Part shown: one piece after another, positions 22,326 to 33,756 of the stretch | Layout: each line of letters begins with the position of its first letter | Position numbering within the stretch: position 1 is the first letter of the stretch | NCBI GenBank assembly: GCA_963971405.1 | Contig: OZ020485.1 | Span: forward strand, 17,608,001-17,672,000 | Origin: Psococerastis gibbosa | Lineage: Eukaryota; Arthropoda; Insecta; Psocodea; Psocidae | Length of the DNA stretch: 64,000 nucleotides | Direction: 5' to 3' | Translations under genes and position numbers: made by a program | The notes under the pieces: model-generated | Told to the model about the DNA's origin: nothing | Databases searched by the model: none | Seen by the model: only the letters and a program-made list of their open reading frames with translations

Positions 22326-23241
22326 CGTAGCAGTCAGCAGCAACTCGGCGTATGTATACATTCAACATATGCACAGCATATCACCTTATCCACATTCAAA
22401 ATGCACTAATTATGCTCCCCATAGCTTGGGTCAACGACTCAACGTCCATCCCTCCATAGCAAATGGAACGATTGAGAACACATCGCAACATGTCAACATT
22501 CTCAACCGAAGCTCCAACCGTAGAATCCGGCCCTAAAGTATTTTCTGCATTTTGATGAAGATAGTTCGAGCTTGTTCAATGCGGCTGCGAATTACTATTA
22601 AATATTACAAGGATCATTTATTAATTAATTAATTTTCGTCCGTAAAGAATTGTGCTGTTTATCCCCATCGGTTGTTAGCAACCGCATTCCTCAGCTAACC
22701 AAAATACAATAAGGACAATGTAATATCGACCTTATAGTTAGATAAAGGAAGTCATGACAAAATGGACGGAAACGTGATTTGAACCCGAGTGTCCACCTTG
22801 GCGGACTTGGCTTTCTAGGGTTAGATAGGTGCCCTGTAGCTCAAATTATTGTTATATGATAACATAATCTATTGGCTAAGGTTAATGGCAATGGTGTTAT
22901 ATTATTTAACAAAATAAAACATCGCCCCCTTCCCCTGACGACGGGCTCCGTCTTAAATGTTCGAAGCCGCGACCCCTGCAACAGGTAATGTAAGTAAAAC
23001 TAACCCTTTGTTAAATTTGATAACATACATTATTGGTCCTTATAAGGTTATTGTAATAACTGCGTTCCTTAACCTTATGCTAGCCAGCCACGTGTTAACT
23101 CCCATACAAATTTGTCTAGACAGATGAGCTTGAGAAACATACTTTGACAGTTCTGACAAATAGCAGACAGCGCCAATATTTTTACTGATGCCGCTAATTA
23201 ATTCAAGCCCATATACAAGTTTTAGCTACTGTATATAATAT

Positions 23242-23452
23242 AAATAAAAAAATAAATAAATAAGGACTTTTTTTGTTCACTTACTAAGCCAACCTTTAAG
23301 CCCTCTCTTACACTCAACTAAGAAGACCCGGGACCGCCTGCTTCACATGCCCTCCGAAGCATGGCCAGAAAATGTAGGTAGTGTGGGACTCGAATCAACA
23401 ACCGTTCGGGTGAAAGTCTGAGTCCGTACCACTAGTCTACATGTCCCGTCAA
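23242..23452 (-). mobile_element. tRNA-derived SINE, near full length
   Basis: On the minus strand it has the tRNA-like head (GTGGTACGGACTCAGACTTT-type), a diverged B box, the ATGCTTCGGAGGGCATGTG block, and the AATAAATAAATA-type tail at its 3' end. Confidence 0.8.
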
Positions 23453-23576
23453 TAATATACAGATTACTGTGCTCCTAAGACTAAAACAAGACGACATAAT
23501 GAATGTACCTGGATATGGTACTTTCATTTTTGAATCGAAGAAACAATGTTTCTCCTTTATACGCAAGTGGAAGGAG

Positions 23577-23705
23577 ATCTTTTTGAAGGTCAACATTTTC
23601 GGCTTCGAGATTTTAGCGGATTTACACGTTTGCAGGTACCAGGACCCTAAAAAAACTGTTTTTACGAAATGAATGTCTCTGTCTGCGCACTTGAACGATT
23701 TTAGC
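23577..23705 (+). mobile_element. DINE-1-like element, 5' fragment
   Basis: GTCAACATTTTCGGCTTCGA, TTTAGCGGATTTACACGTTT and TTTTTACGAAATG correspond to the 5' ~130 bp of the family. Both ends are lost. Confidence 0.6.
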
Positions 23706-24004
23706 GAAATTTGACATTACTGTAGATTCACTATAACATGTGTTATATTTTCAATGCCTATACTTTTGGTTAAGAAATATCTTGGCAATCGAAAACAAAT
23801 TCTCAAGACCTACAGTTCGGTATGTACGAACAGTACAGTGTTTGATTTAATACCTAATTATTGCATAAATTCCTTGATGTACTCTAGGTACTTATCTTAT
23901 CTACCTTATCTCGCGATGTATACAATATTTGAATGAAAATTTACGATCTTGAAACTCGCCAAACTGCATGAGCTCCATAATACAGCAATTAAATGTTGTT
24001 GTAA

Positions 24005-24173
24005 AAATAAAAAAATAAATAAGAACTTTTTGTTCTATTACTAAGCCGACCTAGATGAGTTAGGGCTCTCACACTCAACTGGGCAGGCCCAGGACCGCCT
24101 GCTTTACATGCCCTGTGTAGGACTCGAACTTTCGGGGGAAAGTCAGAGTCTGTACCACTACGCTACATGTCTT
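24005..24173 (-). mobile_element. tRNA-derived SINE with internal deletion
   Basis: The minus-strand copy has head and tail present, but the segment between the B box and the CATGTAAAGCAGGCGG block is shortened. Confidence 0.75.
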
Positions 24174-24534
24174 GACTCATTCATTTAACCATAATTTGTT
24201 GAACGTTCAACACTTCAACTGACCTTTATTAGGAATTGTTAAATTACATTATACAAGAAGGAAGTTGAGATAATGCACTTTATAACACCTAAAGCAATTT
24301 TTACATAAAATTGAGGTAGAATCGCCTTGTTTTATAATGTCTGCATAATTACCCAGATCGTTCAGAATATGATGAAAAAAGCCAAAAGATTTTTTTGGGT
24401 GCACAAAACCAAAATTTCTCTGGAAATATTCATCGTGAAGCAATCATATTTAACGGAAAGTGGGGTGTCTGATTAGCTATTGGGAGAATACAGTATATAT
24501 TTTAATTTATTTAATTCACTGCGTAATAATAATA

Positions 24535-24775
24535 ATAGTTATAAAGATTTTGTATTAGAAGTTGTATAGGACTAGGTACTTAATATCATAGGGTATTTTT
24601 AACTTTTGGTGTTGCAGTTATTTCATGAACTTAAGGTCTCTAAAATTTCACGTATTGTTAAGTTCATGGCGAGATGGCAGGACCAAAAAGTAAAAATACC
24701 CTATGATGTTGTGTATAAAGTGGCCTCCTTAACTTGGGCAAACAAAGTCTTTATAGCTTTCGTAGTAAATTAGTT
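24535..24775. mobile_element. Hairpin MITE (TTAA-type family), diverged copy
   Basis: The left arm with ATCATAGGGTATTTTTAACT is answered by TAAAAATACCCTATGATGTT on the right, so the copy folds on itself around about 24650. Arm sequences match the better copies at 27397-27795 and 46103-46482. Confidence 0.55.
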
Positions 24776-24810
24776 TAATTGGAAAGCAATAAAAAATATC
24801 TCACATTACC

Positions 24811-24957
24811 TACATTTTCTGGCCATGCTTCGGAGGGCATGTAAAACAGGCGGTCCCCGGTCTTCCTAGTTGAGTGTAAGAGAGGTCTTTATAGCCCTAA
24901 CTACGCTAGGTTGGCTTAGTAATAGAACAACAAAAGTCAATATTTATTTATAACTCT
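24811..24957 (+). mobile_element. tRNA-derived SINE, 5'-truncated
   Basis: Starts at TTTTCTGGCCATGCTTCGG, as the copy at 20300 does, and ends GGTTGGCTTAGTAATAGAAC plus a TATTTATTTATA tail. A shared truncation point in two copies suggests a sublineage without a head or a preferred stop of reverse transcription. Confidence 0.8.
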
Positions 24958-25034
24958 CTGGCCGACATTCGACAAGGCTTCCTTTATAAATCATTTGAAT
25001 TTTGAAATATAAACAAACTAATAGTCCCCCTAAA

Positions 25035-25161
25035 ATTCATTAGTCTTCTACAACTTAAATGAGTTAAATCTTTAATAATTTGCTTAGTTTATTAAATAAA
25101 ATAAAAAAATAAGAAATATTACATTTAGAGCTGCCAATTTCCTACGGGACGGACACTCTTA
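25035..25161 (-). mobile_element. Half copy of hairpin MITE (TTAA-type)
   Basis: It contains TTAGTCTTCTACAACTT, AATCTTTAATAATTTGCTTA and ends CTGCCAATTTCCTACGGGAC with CACTCTTAA, matching the right half of 46103-46482. The left half is missing. Confidence 0.6.
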
Positions 25162-25251
25162 AAAATGCAGACTGCCAGTGATAAATTTTGTGTAAAGGTG
25201 AGCGAGTGAGTGGCATTGGTAAATTGCATGTAGGTGGACTGCAGGAGTGGC

Positions 25252-25533
25252 CAATGCATCTGCAATGTAAACCAATCAATAACGCCTGGTCTGCAATTAG
25301 TTAGTGGACGCCTCTCCGTTTTGACTCATCTTAAAAGTTCAGGCCAAAATGATGAAGTTCTCTTTAACCTTGGGGTGAACTTTTCAATGCATCTGCAATG
25401 CAAGCGAATCAGTAACGCCTGGTCTGCAATAATTAGTTAGTGGAAATCTCTCCGTTTTGACTCACCTTAAAGTTCGGGCCAAAATGATAAAGTACTCTTC
25501 AACGTTAAGGGGAACTTTGCAATGCAACTGAAA
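25252..25533 (+). repeat. Satellite-like tandem repeat, ~133-bp unit (left part)
   Basis: Units begin CAATGCATCTGCAATG at 25252 and 25385 and, diverged, at 25520. Each continues AACGCCTGGTCTGCAAT, TCTCCGTTTTGACTCA and GGCCAAAATGAT. The third unit is interrupted by the DINE-1-like element at 25534 and resumes at about 26208. Confidence 0.8.
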
Positions 25534-26207
25534 GAACCGGTCTGAGTTTACTCGAACATGCTTTCCAATTTATCAAGAAGTAGATAAATAATATGAGTAA
25601 TTTCATTTTGAATAATTTTCTTATGGTAATAATGGCAATGTATTGGAGCGTGAATTTTCCATAATTTCGTCAAAAAATAATTTTTTGCACAAAACAAAAT
25701 CTTTTTTTGGGAATGCAAGCTGTTTGGTTTTGTTACTCTATATAACAACTACAATATACCTGAATGTATATTTCGATGGAATGGTTCCGCAGAAAAAAGA
25801 TTTTTTAGTTATTTGTATTTTTTTTACCCCTAGAAGCAATGAAGGGGCAAGTGACCCACCGCGTTTTGTTAACGACTACAATATATGTGAATTTAAAAGA
25901 AATCGTTGGAGCCGTTTTTTAGAAATATTTTTTTTTTTGACGTTTTTTGAGAATAAAACCCCCCAAATTTGAATTACCCCAAAATAAAAAAATGTTCTCG
26001 AGCTATGATATTTGTGAACCTACATGCAAATTTTATCAAAATCTACTGAGTAGTTTGCCCGGAAATCGATGAACAGACAGACAGAGCGACAAACAGACAT
26101 TTCGTAAAAACCACTTTTTTGGTTCCTGGTACCTCAAAACGAGTAAAGCCGTTGAAATCTCGAAGCCGAAAATTTTGACCGTCTCAAAACGTATAAATTG
26201 GAAAGCA
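25534..26207 (-). mobile_element. DINE-1-like element inserted in a satellite unit
   Basis: Minus-strand copy with both termini: GAACCGGTCTGAGTTTACTC on the left and AAATTGGAAAGCA on the right. An internal deletion near the homopolymer C region makes it ~190 bp shorter than the full-length copies. It separates GCAATGCAACTG from AAGCAAATCAATAACGCCTG of one satellite unit, so the insertion is younger than the array. Confidence 0.75.
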
Positions 26208-26400
26208 ATAAAAGCAAATCAATAACGCCTGGTCTGCAATAGTATTAGTTATGAGTTAAGAATTGGTCAAGTTGTCTTTAACGTTAAGATGAACTTTGCA
26301 GACTTTACATTGCATATGCAATGTATAATGTAAACCAATCAATAATTCCGTTTTCAGCTCACTTTAAAGTTCAGTCCGAATTGAGCAAGTTTCTTTTAAC
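26208..26400 (+). repeat. Satellite-like tandem repeat (right part)
   Basis: Continues the interrupted 133-bp unit (AATCAATAACGCCTGGTCTG) and adds a further diverged unit with GCAATGTATAATGTAAACCA. Confidence 0.7.
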
Positions 26401-27396
26401 GTCTGCGACGTACTGACATTTTCCTGCGGATGAAGGGGACCAGACTGCCTATTCCGTGACGTCGCCGACCGAGATATTAAATAGACCCAAACGGGGTTTT
26501 GGACGACATAAGAAGGCAGACGTAGGGACTGAATGGAAGAAGGATACCAAGAGTCGACTGATAAATAAAGGATTAATTAACTGATTGACAGGTCCCCGCC
26601 ATCTGCCAATCGCGGAAAGTGGCAGCACTTTTGGGCCGCAGATGAGACAGCCATTCATGTAGTTGCCGGCGGATCTGTCATAAATGTGCGTAAAACCAGC
26701 GTTTGACAGACAACCCTACTGTCCAGTTCTTTTGAGTCATGAGAGTGAGAACTGAGTTCTTCGTCTTGTTCCCCTTCCGAGAACTCCGTTACCGCCCCCC
26801 CCCCCTTTCCGGAAATGATGAACCCCCATTGCCCGTACTGTCCACTTCAATCTAGTCATGATGATAGGGTCTTCGTCCTGCATGGGAACTGGACATAAAG
26901 GCCTATACAAACCAGCACACCGTCGCGAATTCCAGCGCAAATTACCATATAATGCCAAACCAGATTCCTTGCGAGTGAGTGCATGAGACCCGTTGTAAAA
27001 TCTGATTTATGCGACGTACTTGATGACTACGGTAACGAAGTAGTTATACACACCCCTACTATTGCATTGGTGTAAATGGAAAAACTAATTACAATTACAA
27101 TTTGCATAATTTCCACACAAAAAACATAATCAGCCGAATTTATTATTTAATTTAATTATTTACTTGAAGAGTAAAATGCAAGAGTAAGAATAATTAGACA
27201 CCCCACTAGACGTACTTGTACAAAGTCAAGTTCTTCCTTTATGAGGCGAGATTTTCCTAATACAGAATCTTGGATATAAACTTGTTTAAAACAATCTTCA
27301 TACTGTACGTATGTTACATACCATATTCCACATAAAAAATCATTTAGGTAAATCTCGCCTCATCTGTTTTTACTCGAATTATTGAATTAATCTATC

Positions 27397-27795
27397 TTAA
27401 GAGGACCTGCTACGTAGAAAATGAGCACACCAAAATTTGTCGTTTTCATTGACTTTTTATTTATTTATTTAATTAACAAAGAAAGTCATTAAAGATTTGG
27501 CTCATGGAAGTTGTAGAAGACTACTTCATGCATGATATAATAGTAATAGGAAATATTAAATTTTTGGTACCTTAGTTCTATCACAAATACCAGACAGGAC
27601 TAAAATTTTGCGTATTCTGGGATTTTTGGAAGAATTACAAAACCGAAAAGTAAAAATACCGGATTATATGATGCACGAAGTAGTCTTCTGCAACTTTGAT
27701 GAGCCAAATTTTTAGAACTTGCTAATTTAATTTAATAAAAAATGAAAAGTATTTAATTTGGGGTTGCCAATTTTCTACGTAGCATATCCTCTTAA
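27397..27795. mobile_element. Hairpin MITE with TTAA ends
   Basis: The left end TTAAGAGGACCTGCTACGTA and the right end CTACGTAGCATATCCTCTTAA are inverse complements. Inside, AAGATTTGGCTCATGGAAGT is answered by GCAACTTTGATGAGCCAAAT, so nearly the whole element can fold. The TTAA at both edges could be the target duplication, as in piggyBac-type elements. That assignment is inference. Confidence 0.65.
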
Positions 27796-28069
27796 CAAGG
27801 CTTCATATCGATACTTTTGACTCGTTTGGAGAAATGTACGTTTGACAAGCTTGCAAACTGTTCTTATAGAATTTTTTGACTGGTTATTAGGCACGCGATT
27901 TTAATAGGTAACACATCTGCAAATTATTTATCGAATTCTTACCTGCCAAGGTACGACATTATTTATTTAAGTCTGAAAACGGACAGGGTAGGCAGGGTAT
28001 CATATTGTAATAGTGGATCATAGGGGGGTTAACATAGTATTATTTTGAAGATAGATGTACCTAGGGGCA

Positions 28070-28160
28070 AACTGGGTCACGTCCTCGACGTCAACCCACA
28101 CCGATTGCAAGTGACAATAGCCAATTTGAGACAGGCTTTTTATTGGTTCGACTTAACCAA
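28070..28160 (-). repeat. Interspersed repeat family A, fragment
   Basis: GTCAACCCACACCGATTGCA, AGTGACAATAGCCAATTTGA and GACAGGC match family A on the minus strand. A further fragment in plus orientation lies at about 29040-29110. Confidence 0.5.
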
Positions 28161-28640
28161 GTTCGTGTCTCTTTATGGCTAAGTATTCGTGTAAATACAA
28201 TTAGAGTAATGATTATATTTACGAGGTACACGCATGCGCGTGACAGTCTCTCTTAACACCTAGCAATCTGCATATGTTACCATGGTAATTAGGGCGGGCT
28301 GGTAGTTCCATTGAATTCCACCAGAAGGCGAACACACCTTCTAAGGCTGCTTAAAACTTGAGTTCTATGCAGGGTGTCCGAGTCATTTGAATTTGAAATT
28401 GTTCGCTTTAGTTAATATGCTTTGGTCTAAAATAATCACATTCTCCCAGTCCCGATTTTCCAACGTCTTTTCCATTATAGAGATAAGGCTTGGTGAATGG
28501 CCGGTGCAAAACCACCGAGTCTAGTTCAGAAGATTTTTATGATCTGGGCTCTATTTTTGACGCGTTTTTTCACGCTCAAACTTGGCCACACGGGCCTTGG
28601 CCTCGCTCGCTTCCACTGTTGAGTTGTTTTGCGTTTTGCG

Positions 28641-28800
28641 ATGGAGTTCGTAGATAGTGGACGAATAATTTTGGAGATACAGCGACACCCCTGTGTTTAC
28701 GACTGTAAACATGACGATTTAAAAATCGGCAACTGACGAAGTGAGTGGGTGAATATGTCCAGGAACGTAATAGGAGAGCATTGGGAAGATTTGTTGTTCC
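28641..28800 (+). pseudogene. MADF-domain fragment, frameshifted
   Basis: ATG at 28641 opens MEFVDSGRIILEIQRHPCVY then DCKHDD. With one base missing the reading continues KNRQLTK, and in a third frame WVNMSRNVIGEHWEDLL. The order fits the MADF DNA-binding domain consensus (hydrophobic IxEVxxHPxLYDxxHxDYKNRxLR, then W with WExL). MADF/Myb-like proteins occur as insect transcription factors and as the second protein of Harbinger transposons. Two frame changes within 100 bp show this piece is broken. A donor or partner exon was not found. Confidence 0.45.
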
Positions 28801-29436
28801 CTATTCTGCAATTAGGTGAATACTGCGGGTTCCCACAGCCTGGCCCAGACTTGTGGCCGTAGCCTAAGGGAAACCCGTGCATTTTCGTGCTGTCGGCATC
28901 ACGCCAGCTTCCAAAACGGTTGAGAAATGGACAAGAAATCATCTGCTGGCCCTATGGCTACAATGAAAAATATACGTCGGCAAATCGCGACTGTGAGAAT
29001 CGTCCGTGTGTACAGGCCCTATTTGCCAACGGCCAGAAATTCCTTTTGAAGTAATACCAATAATGTCAGAAATACGATGGGGTCGTTGGCAGGGCAAGCC
29101 TCAATGGGACAGACTACAGGGAGGCCTACGTCCCAAAAAGTCCATGGCATATAATAAACTTTCTTCTATAATATGTACTGTTCATACAATTCAATAATAT
29201 AACTGTTACTTCCGTATTGTGTAATTCTCACTCCATCATACAGTATAACATTTCCTGATATGCCAAGACTTACTTACTCATTTTCGCCACCTGGGAGGCC
29301 CTTATACCTACATAATACCTACTTAACCTTAAGATTACTGTTTCCTACACACTAGAAATGATACTCGAGTGGTCCTATGAGAGAGATATTTGTTTGTTTA
29401 TCGTATTCCTGAGTTTGTTTGTTTGTTTGTTTACAG

Positions 29437-29535
29437 ATTCAGCCGCCAGAGCGAGTTTGAATGAGGAACCTGAAGAAGGGCATTCGACCGCAGCCCCATC
29501 GGTAGTGCCAGCCGCAGCTCTCCCTCCCACAGATG
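29437..29535 (+). CDS. Candidate upstream exon of the big bang-like gene (2 of 4)
   Basis: A long T/G-rich tract ending TTTACAG precedes it and GTGAGT follows. In phase 1 the 99-bp exon reads SAARASLNEEPEEGHSTA followed by APSVVPAAALPPTD: an acidic then Ala/Pro-rich linker typical of disordered scaffold regions. It ends one base into a codon, which fits both the candidate exon at 45494 and the large exon at 54025 (which starts with two bases completing Gly). It has clean acceptor and donor sites and clearly higher GC than the flanks. Homology is not verified. Confidence 0.6.
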
Positions 29536-29957
29536 GTGAGTTTTTTAAAACGTTTAAAGACAGAACGAACTTTATTTTCCATGTAGACCAATCTCGGCCC
29601 CGTCTAGCAATTAACCCGTAATTTACAAAAACAACTCTTTTAATGTATTTGTGATAATTTTTAAAGTTGAAGCTTCTGAAAAGTTTTTTATAATAATAAT
29701 AATAAACGTCTTATATTTACGGGGCGAGACTTAAGACTAGAAAGTCTTTTTCTGCCTAACCCACGTCCAAAAACAATACAATTTACAAAATACATACGCT
29801 TAACTTAAACGATCTTATTCTAACAATGCATAAAAAGAACTTATTCTAAACGTGGTTATAAAAAGACATACAGTAAATGTCTAGACAGTAATCGTATCTG
29901 TTCCTAGCAATTTTTTCAGCAACTGGCTTTTGAACCCACGAATCTTGTTGCGGCTTT

Positions 29958-30322
29958 TTCTAATTTACCTATCGAAACACACTTTATTCCCTGTGCTTAA
30001 AAGTTTACGTCCATCAAATGCATTAGGAGTCCGCATGAATTAGTTTTGATTAATTATTGCTTCACACGTTCAAATTACGGTAAGAAGGGGAGTTATCGCA
30101 GTAAACGTACGAGTGTTTGTGATCATTTTTAAAGTTGAAGTATGTGAAAAATCTAAGTTTTAGGAGTTGCGCCTTTTACAAATTTACCCATCCAAACACC
30201 CTTTATTCCCGGTTTTTAACTGATTACGTCTATCAAATGCAAGAAGAGTCCTTGAATTAGTTTTGATCAATTATTGCTTCACACGTTCAAATTACGGTAA
30301 CAAGGGGAGTTATCGCGGAGCC
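29958..30322 (+). repeat. Tandem duplication, ~212-bp period
   Basis: GAATTAGTTTTGATTAATTA with TTGCTTCACACGTTCAAATT and GGGGAGTTATCGC appears near 30036 and again near 30253 with few changes. Upstream parts (AAACACACTTTATTCCC) are also duplicated. Confidence 0.75.
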
Positions 30323-30784
30323 TTGTAATTTGCGTACCTGCGATTGCCAGGTTTCATCCGAATTTTAGCATGCCTGACGCTTAATAATGATGATGGAGTT
30401 AAAGATTATTATTTGCGAAATTCGTATTATAATGGACGCATACGCTGCAATTTTACCGTTACGTTTCGTTAAAGACATACTTCGAATTAACGTCTTAGAC
30501 GCCTGTAGAGAAAACCGCTTTAATAAAACTGAAGTTTATTCTTAAAGCATCGTACAAATATAGTTAATTTTTTTACATTTTCGTGTCCGAGGTAGTATCT
30601 TGTAGTTCTGAGCCCAGTATTCTGCCAACCCGATGCCATTATCGGTGCACTCCCGAAATACAGCAAGAACGGTTGAGTTTCAATACGTACTAATTCATTG
30701 TTGTTTCTAAAGCTAAACGGGAGCATTCATTTTTGTAATGATTATAATTGGTGTGCTTATTATGGACGTAGTGTAGTGTGGCCC

Positions 30785-30985
30785 ATTGAACTTTGCCCTA
30801 CCAACGACCCCATCCGTTTTCGAAGAGTATTGGTATTGTTTCCGAATGAATTTCTAGCAATTGGCAAACTGGTTCACTACTCGATGTCAACCCACACCGA
30901 CTACAAGTGCCAAAGGGCAAGCTGAAACATGCTTACCATTGACATTGTAACAGGTGTTAACTCGATTTTACCAAGTATGGGCACG
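30785..30985 (-). repeat. Interspersed repeat family A
   Basis: Well-preserved minus-strand copy with CCAACGACCCCATCCG, TATTGGTATTGTTTCCGAAT, GTCAACCCACACCGACTACA and CTTACCATTGACATTGTAAC. Confidence 0.65.
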
Positions 30986-31283
30986 AGTTCGAGTATTCGG
31001 TGCATATAAGTTACCAATACAAGAAGTTTTCCCATTAATGGCAAATCCCACCCTCGCCTGAAAAGTCCAAGTGAGGAATACTGCCATCCACTAATGCAGG
31101 GCGCTGCTGTTCAGTATTCCTTGTCGATACAGCTATGCTGGGAATGGGCCCATGGGTGGCTGCCACGATAAGAGGGCCCAAGGAATGGGAATGACAGTAT
31201 TTTTCTAAAAACGCAGATTACATACTTTAAAGTACATGGCATGTCAGGACATATATGTTGATAAAAGCACCTATAACTTTTCA

Positions 31284-31494
31284 GGACATGTATATTAGTG
31301 GTACGGACTCTGACTTTCACCCGAAAGGTTGTTGGTTCGAGTCCCACATTACCTACATTTTCTGGCCATGCTTCGGAGGGCATGTAAAGCAGGCGGTCCC
31401 GGGCCTTTCTAGTTGAGTGTAAGAGAGGGCTATAAAGCCCTAACTCCGCTAGGTTGGCTTAGTAATAGAACAAAAAAAGTCCTCATTTATTTAT
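31284..31494 (+). mobile_element. tRNA-derived SINE, best full-length copy
   Basis: The head is GTGGTACGGACTCTGACTTT with CACCCGAAAGG and a perfect B box GGTTCGAGTCCC. It is followed by TTTTCTGGCCATGCTTCGG, GGGCATGTAAAGCAGGCGG, AGTGTAAGAGAGGGCT, CTCCGCTAGGTTGGCTTAG and TAATAGAAC, with an A run and a TCATTTATTTAT tail. The anticodon-arm region resembles a tRNA-Glu-type loop (TTTCACC). This copy can serve as a type sequence for the family. Confidence 0.85.
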
Positions 31495-31940
31495 AAATGT
31501 TGGGGACATTGACCGTTCAGTGGTAAATGGGACATAACTCCCATGAGTCCAATCCATAAAAATATATAAAGAAAAGTAATAAAAAGTAATCGCCCAAATA
31601 TAACATCCAATTTTTCAACAATTCTGCGAACGAAAACGCCAAATAAAAATTGCAATTCTAACAATGTGGGAACAGCGACCATAAAATTTTTGACTGTAAC
31701 ATTGCCCCCTAAACAAAATGTCATTGTAAACCAAGTAATAAATGTGTCTGGCAGGTTTTAGCGTCCCGTTATAGCCAGTCAGGCTCGCTCAGGTCTGCGA
31801 ATCTGTATACGTACACGTACAAGATACGTAGGTACATTCTTGGTTCATTATCAAACGTTTACGGGGAGACCCATTATTTAAATTAAGCTACTTTACATAA
31901 TGAAGTCTGCACCGGGCGAAATCTTCTAAAGAGATAGAGA

Positions 31941-32345
31941 GCGCAGCTGATGTTCGGGATGGAGTTTTCTTGGATGTTAAGCGAGCCTTTGACTGTGTGA
32001 TGCCCTAGAGAGATTTTGCAGAGTTGATTTATTGCCGGTGAGACGTGTAATTTGCATTTTGTAGTCTGCTTTGGTCCTGTTTTTATAAATATATTGTACA
32101 CAGCTACTGATTTGCAACAATGTTTAAGGGTATTTTTGGGTTTCTATTTAGCGCAGCCGATGTTTAAGATTGGAGGTTTCTTAGATGTTAGATAAGCAAT
32201 TCACAGTGTGCTGCCCGATAGAGATTTTGCTGAGTTGCAGTTGTTGCAGTTAATGTAGGTTAAGACTTAAATTTGTTGTCTGCGTTGGTCCTGTTTTTCA
32301 CCTAGGGGTTACTGAGTTGCAATAATGTTTTAAGTCGTGTTCTTG
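31941..32345 (+). repeat. Tandem duplication, ~200-bp period
   Basis: AGCGCAGCTGATGTTCGGGA is repeated as AGCGCAGCCGATGTTTAAGA. TAGAGAGATTTTGC is repeated as ATAGAGATTTTGC. GGTCCTGTTTTTATAAAT is repeated as GGTCCTGTTTTTCACC. The units are moderately diverged. Confidence 0.7.
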
Positions 32346-32880
32346 TGGATTTTTCCTTTATAAATAATATAACGTTTCCAACCTGGGCGAAAAAAAGTTA
32401 ACTAAAACTAAACTGGCTAAATATTGGCGATCCAATCAAAATTAAGATGAATAAAGTTACGAAGGGCCTAGAGTTAAATTTTTTGTTGTTCTGCTCAATG
32501 TCCCACAACAAATATCGATGTTCATTATTTCATATTATTGTATTATGCTTCTGTGATCATTCATCTATCTTCACCACGATGAGGTGCAAATTAGGGATTT
32601 TCACGTCGTCACATCTGAGACAATAATGCTCGGCAGCTTTGAAGATATGAACTATGGCCAAACGGTCTTAATGCCAGCTACTTTTATTTGAGAATTTATT
32701 AATTAGTTAAAAACATAATACAATCACTAAATACCAGAAGGGCAACACAAAGTGCACCCTGCGAAGGGGACTTTCTTCGGGGCCCTACTACGTATTAACA
32801 TTTTAATGAGCATTATTACGTCTTCTTATGGCATCTCATTTATGTCTCTATGATCGATATTTTGTGAGAAATTGGACTAT

Positions 32881-33254
32881 CGTGCCATTGACCGGCTAGG
32901 GCTATTTCCAAAAACGGTGACGTGGTAGCAGACATTCAAGACTTAGGTGGCGTTTCCACCGACCTCGCATTGCAGAATTGACGGAAATGTTTATTTTCCT
33001 CTATGCCATAGTTAAAATTGATCAATGAAAAGTAAAATCAGAAACAAACAAACTAAAATTAAAAAATGGCGTCATGGGATATGTTAAGTACAAACATTTT
33101 AATAGATTTCTATAAAAAGAAAAATTCTAATTTCCGTCAATGTCATTTGCACTCTGCAATGCGAGATCGGTGGAAACGCAACCTAAGTCTTGAATGTCTG
33201 CTACCACGTCACTGTTTTGGGAAATAGCCTTAGCCGGTCAATGGAATGGGCGCC
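32881..33254. mobile_element. PIF/Harbinger-like MITE, copy 2
   Basis: The right end CAATGGAATGGGCGCC is followed by TAA. The left terminus is damaged (CGTGCCATTGACCGGCTAGG). The internal sequence matches the copy at 37902-38280, including ATGGCGTCATGGGATATGTT. Confidence 0.75.
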
Positions 33255-33756
33255 TAAGTACAAAATGCGTCTTTTCTCTTAGCACGGGAAAATAAACGGG
33301 AAATTTTTTCTGGACGTATAACTCTGAAAGTCCCTATTGAAAACTAACCTTTTTTTTAAACAGTTAATTGAATTTTAAAATAAATCTAACTACTCAGACT
33401 AGGAACAGACGCAGCTACAATCTGCAGCGGCTCCGATTTTAATCTTAATTGCTTATTCTTTATACTTTTGTATTATTGAGTCCCCTGCTGCAATACCTGA
33501 CATCAAAGTCATAAAACGTACCTTCTCGACGTTATCTTAATTAATTTTCTTTCAACCAAATCTCTGCGAGATAAGAGAATGTTGTGGAGGAAATAGTACA
33601 GTGATATAAATACATTTTCAACTCTTTGTTTTTTACAATGATATTAATTATTGGAGTAGAATGTTCAATTGTTGAATGTGTAACTTACCTGTACATACTC
33701 GTACATATCATAGATAAGGCCGTATAACCATTATAAAATTGATTTATTTCTTTTAG

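Larger units (their letters stand above)
12324..29436 (+). other. Putative intron packed with repeats
   Basis: No secure protein-coding gene lies in these 17 kb. They hold SINEs, DINE-1-like copies, MITEs, satellites and broken fragments listed separately. The stretches 13895-14330, 17560-18396, 21829-22225, 22326-23241, 26401-27396 and 28161-28640 show nothing beyond unassigned repeat debris. A possible 66-bp exon in phase 0 at 14110-14175 follows a good pyrimidine tract but has a weak donor (GTATAA). Confidence 0.4.

Noticed and set aside
25234-25440. Open frame of 68 codons
   Set aside because: It lies entirely in the 133-bp tandem repeat, and its peptide repeats with it.
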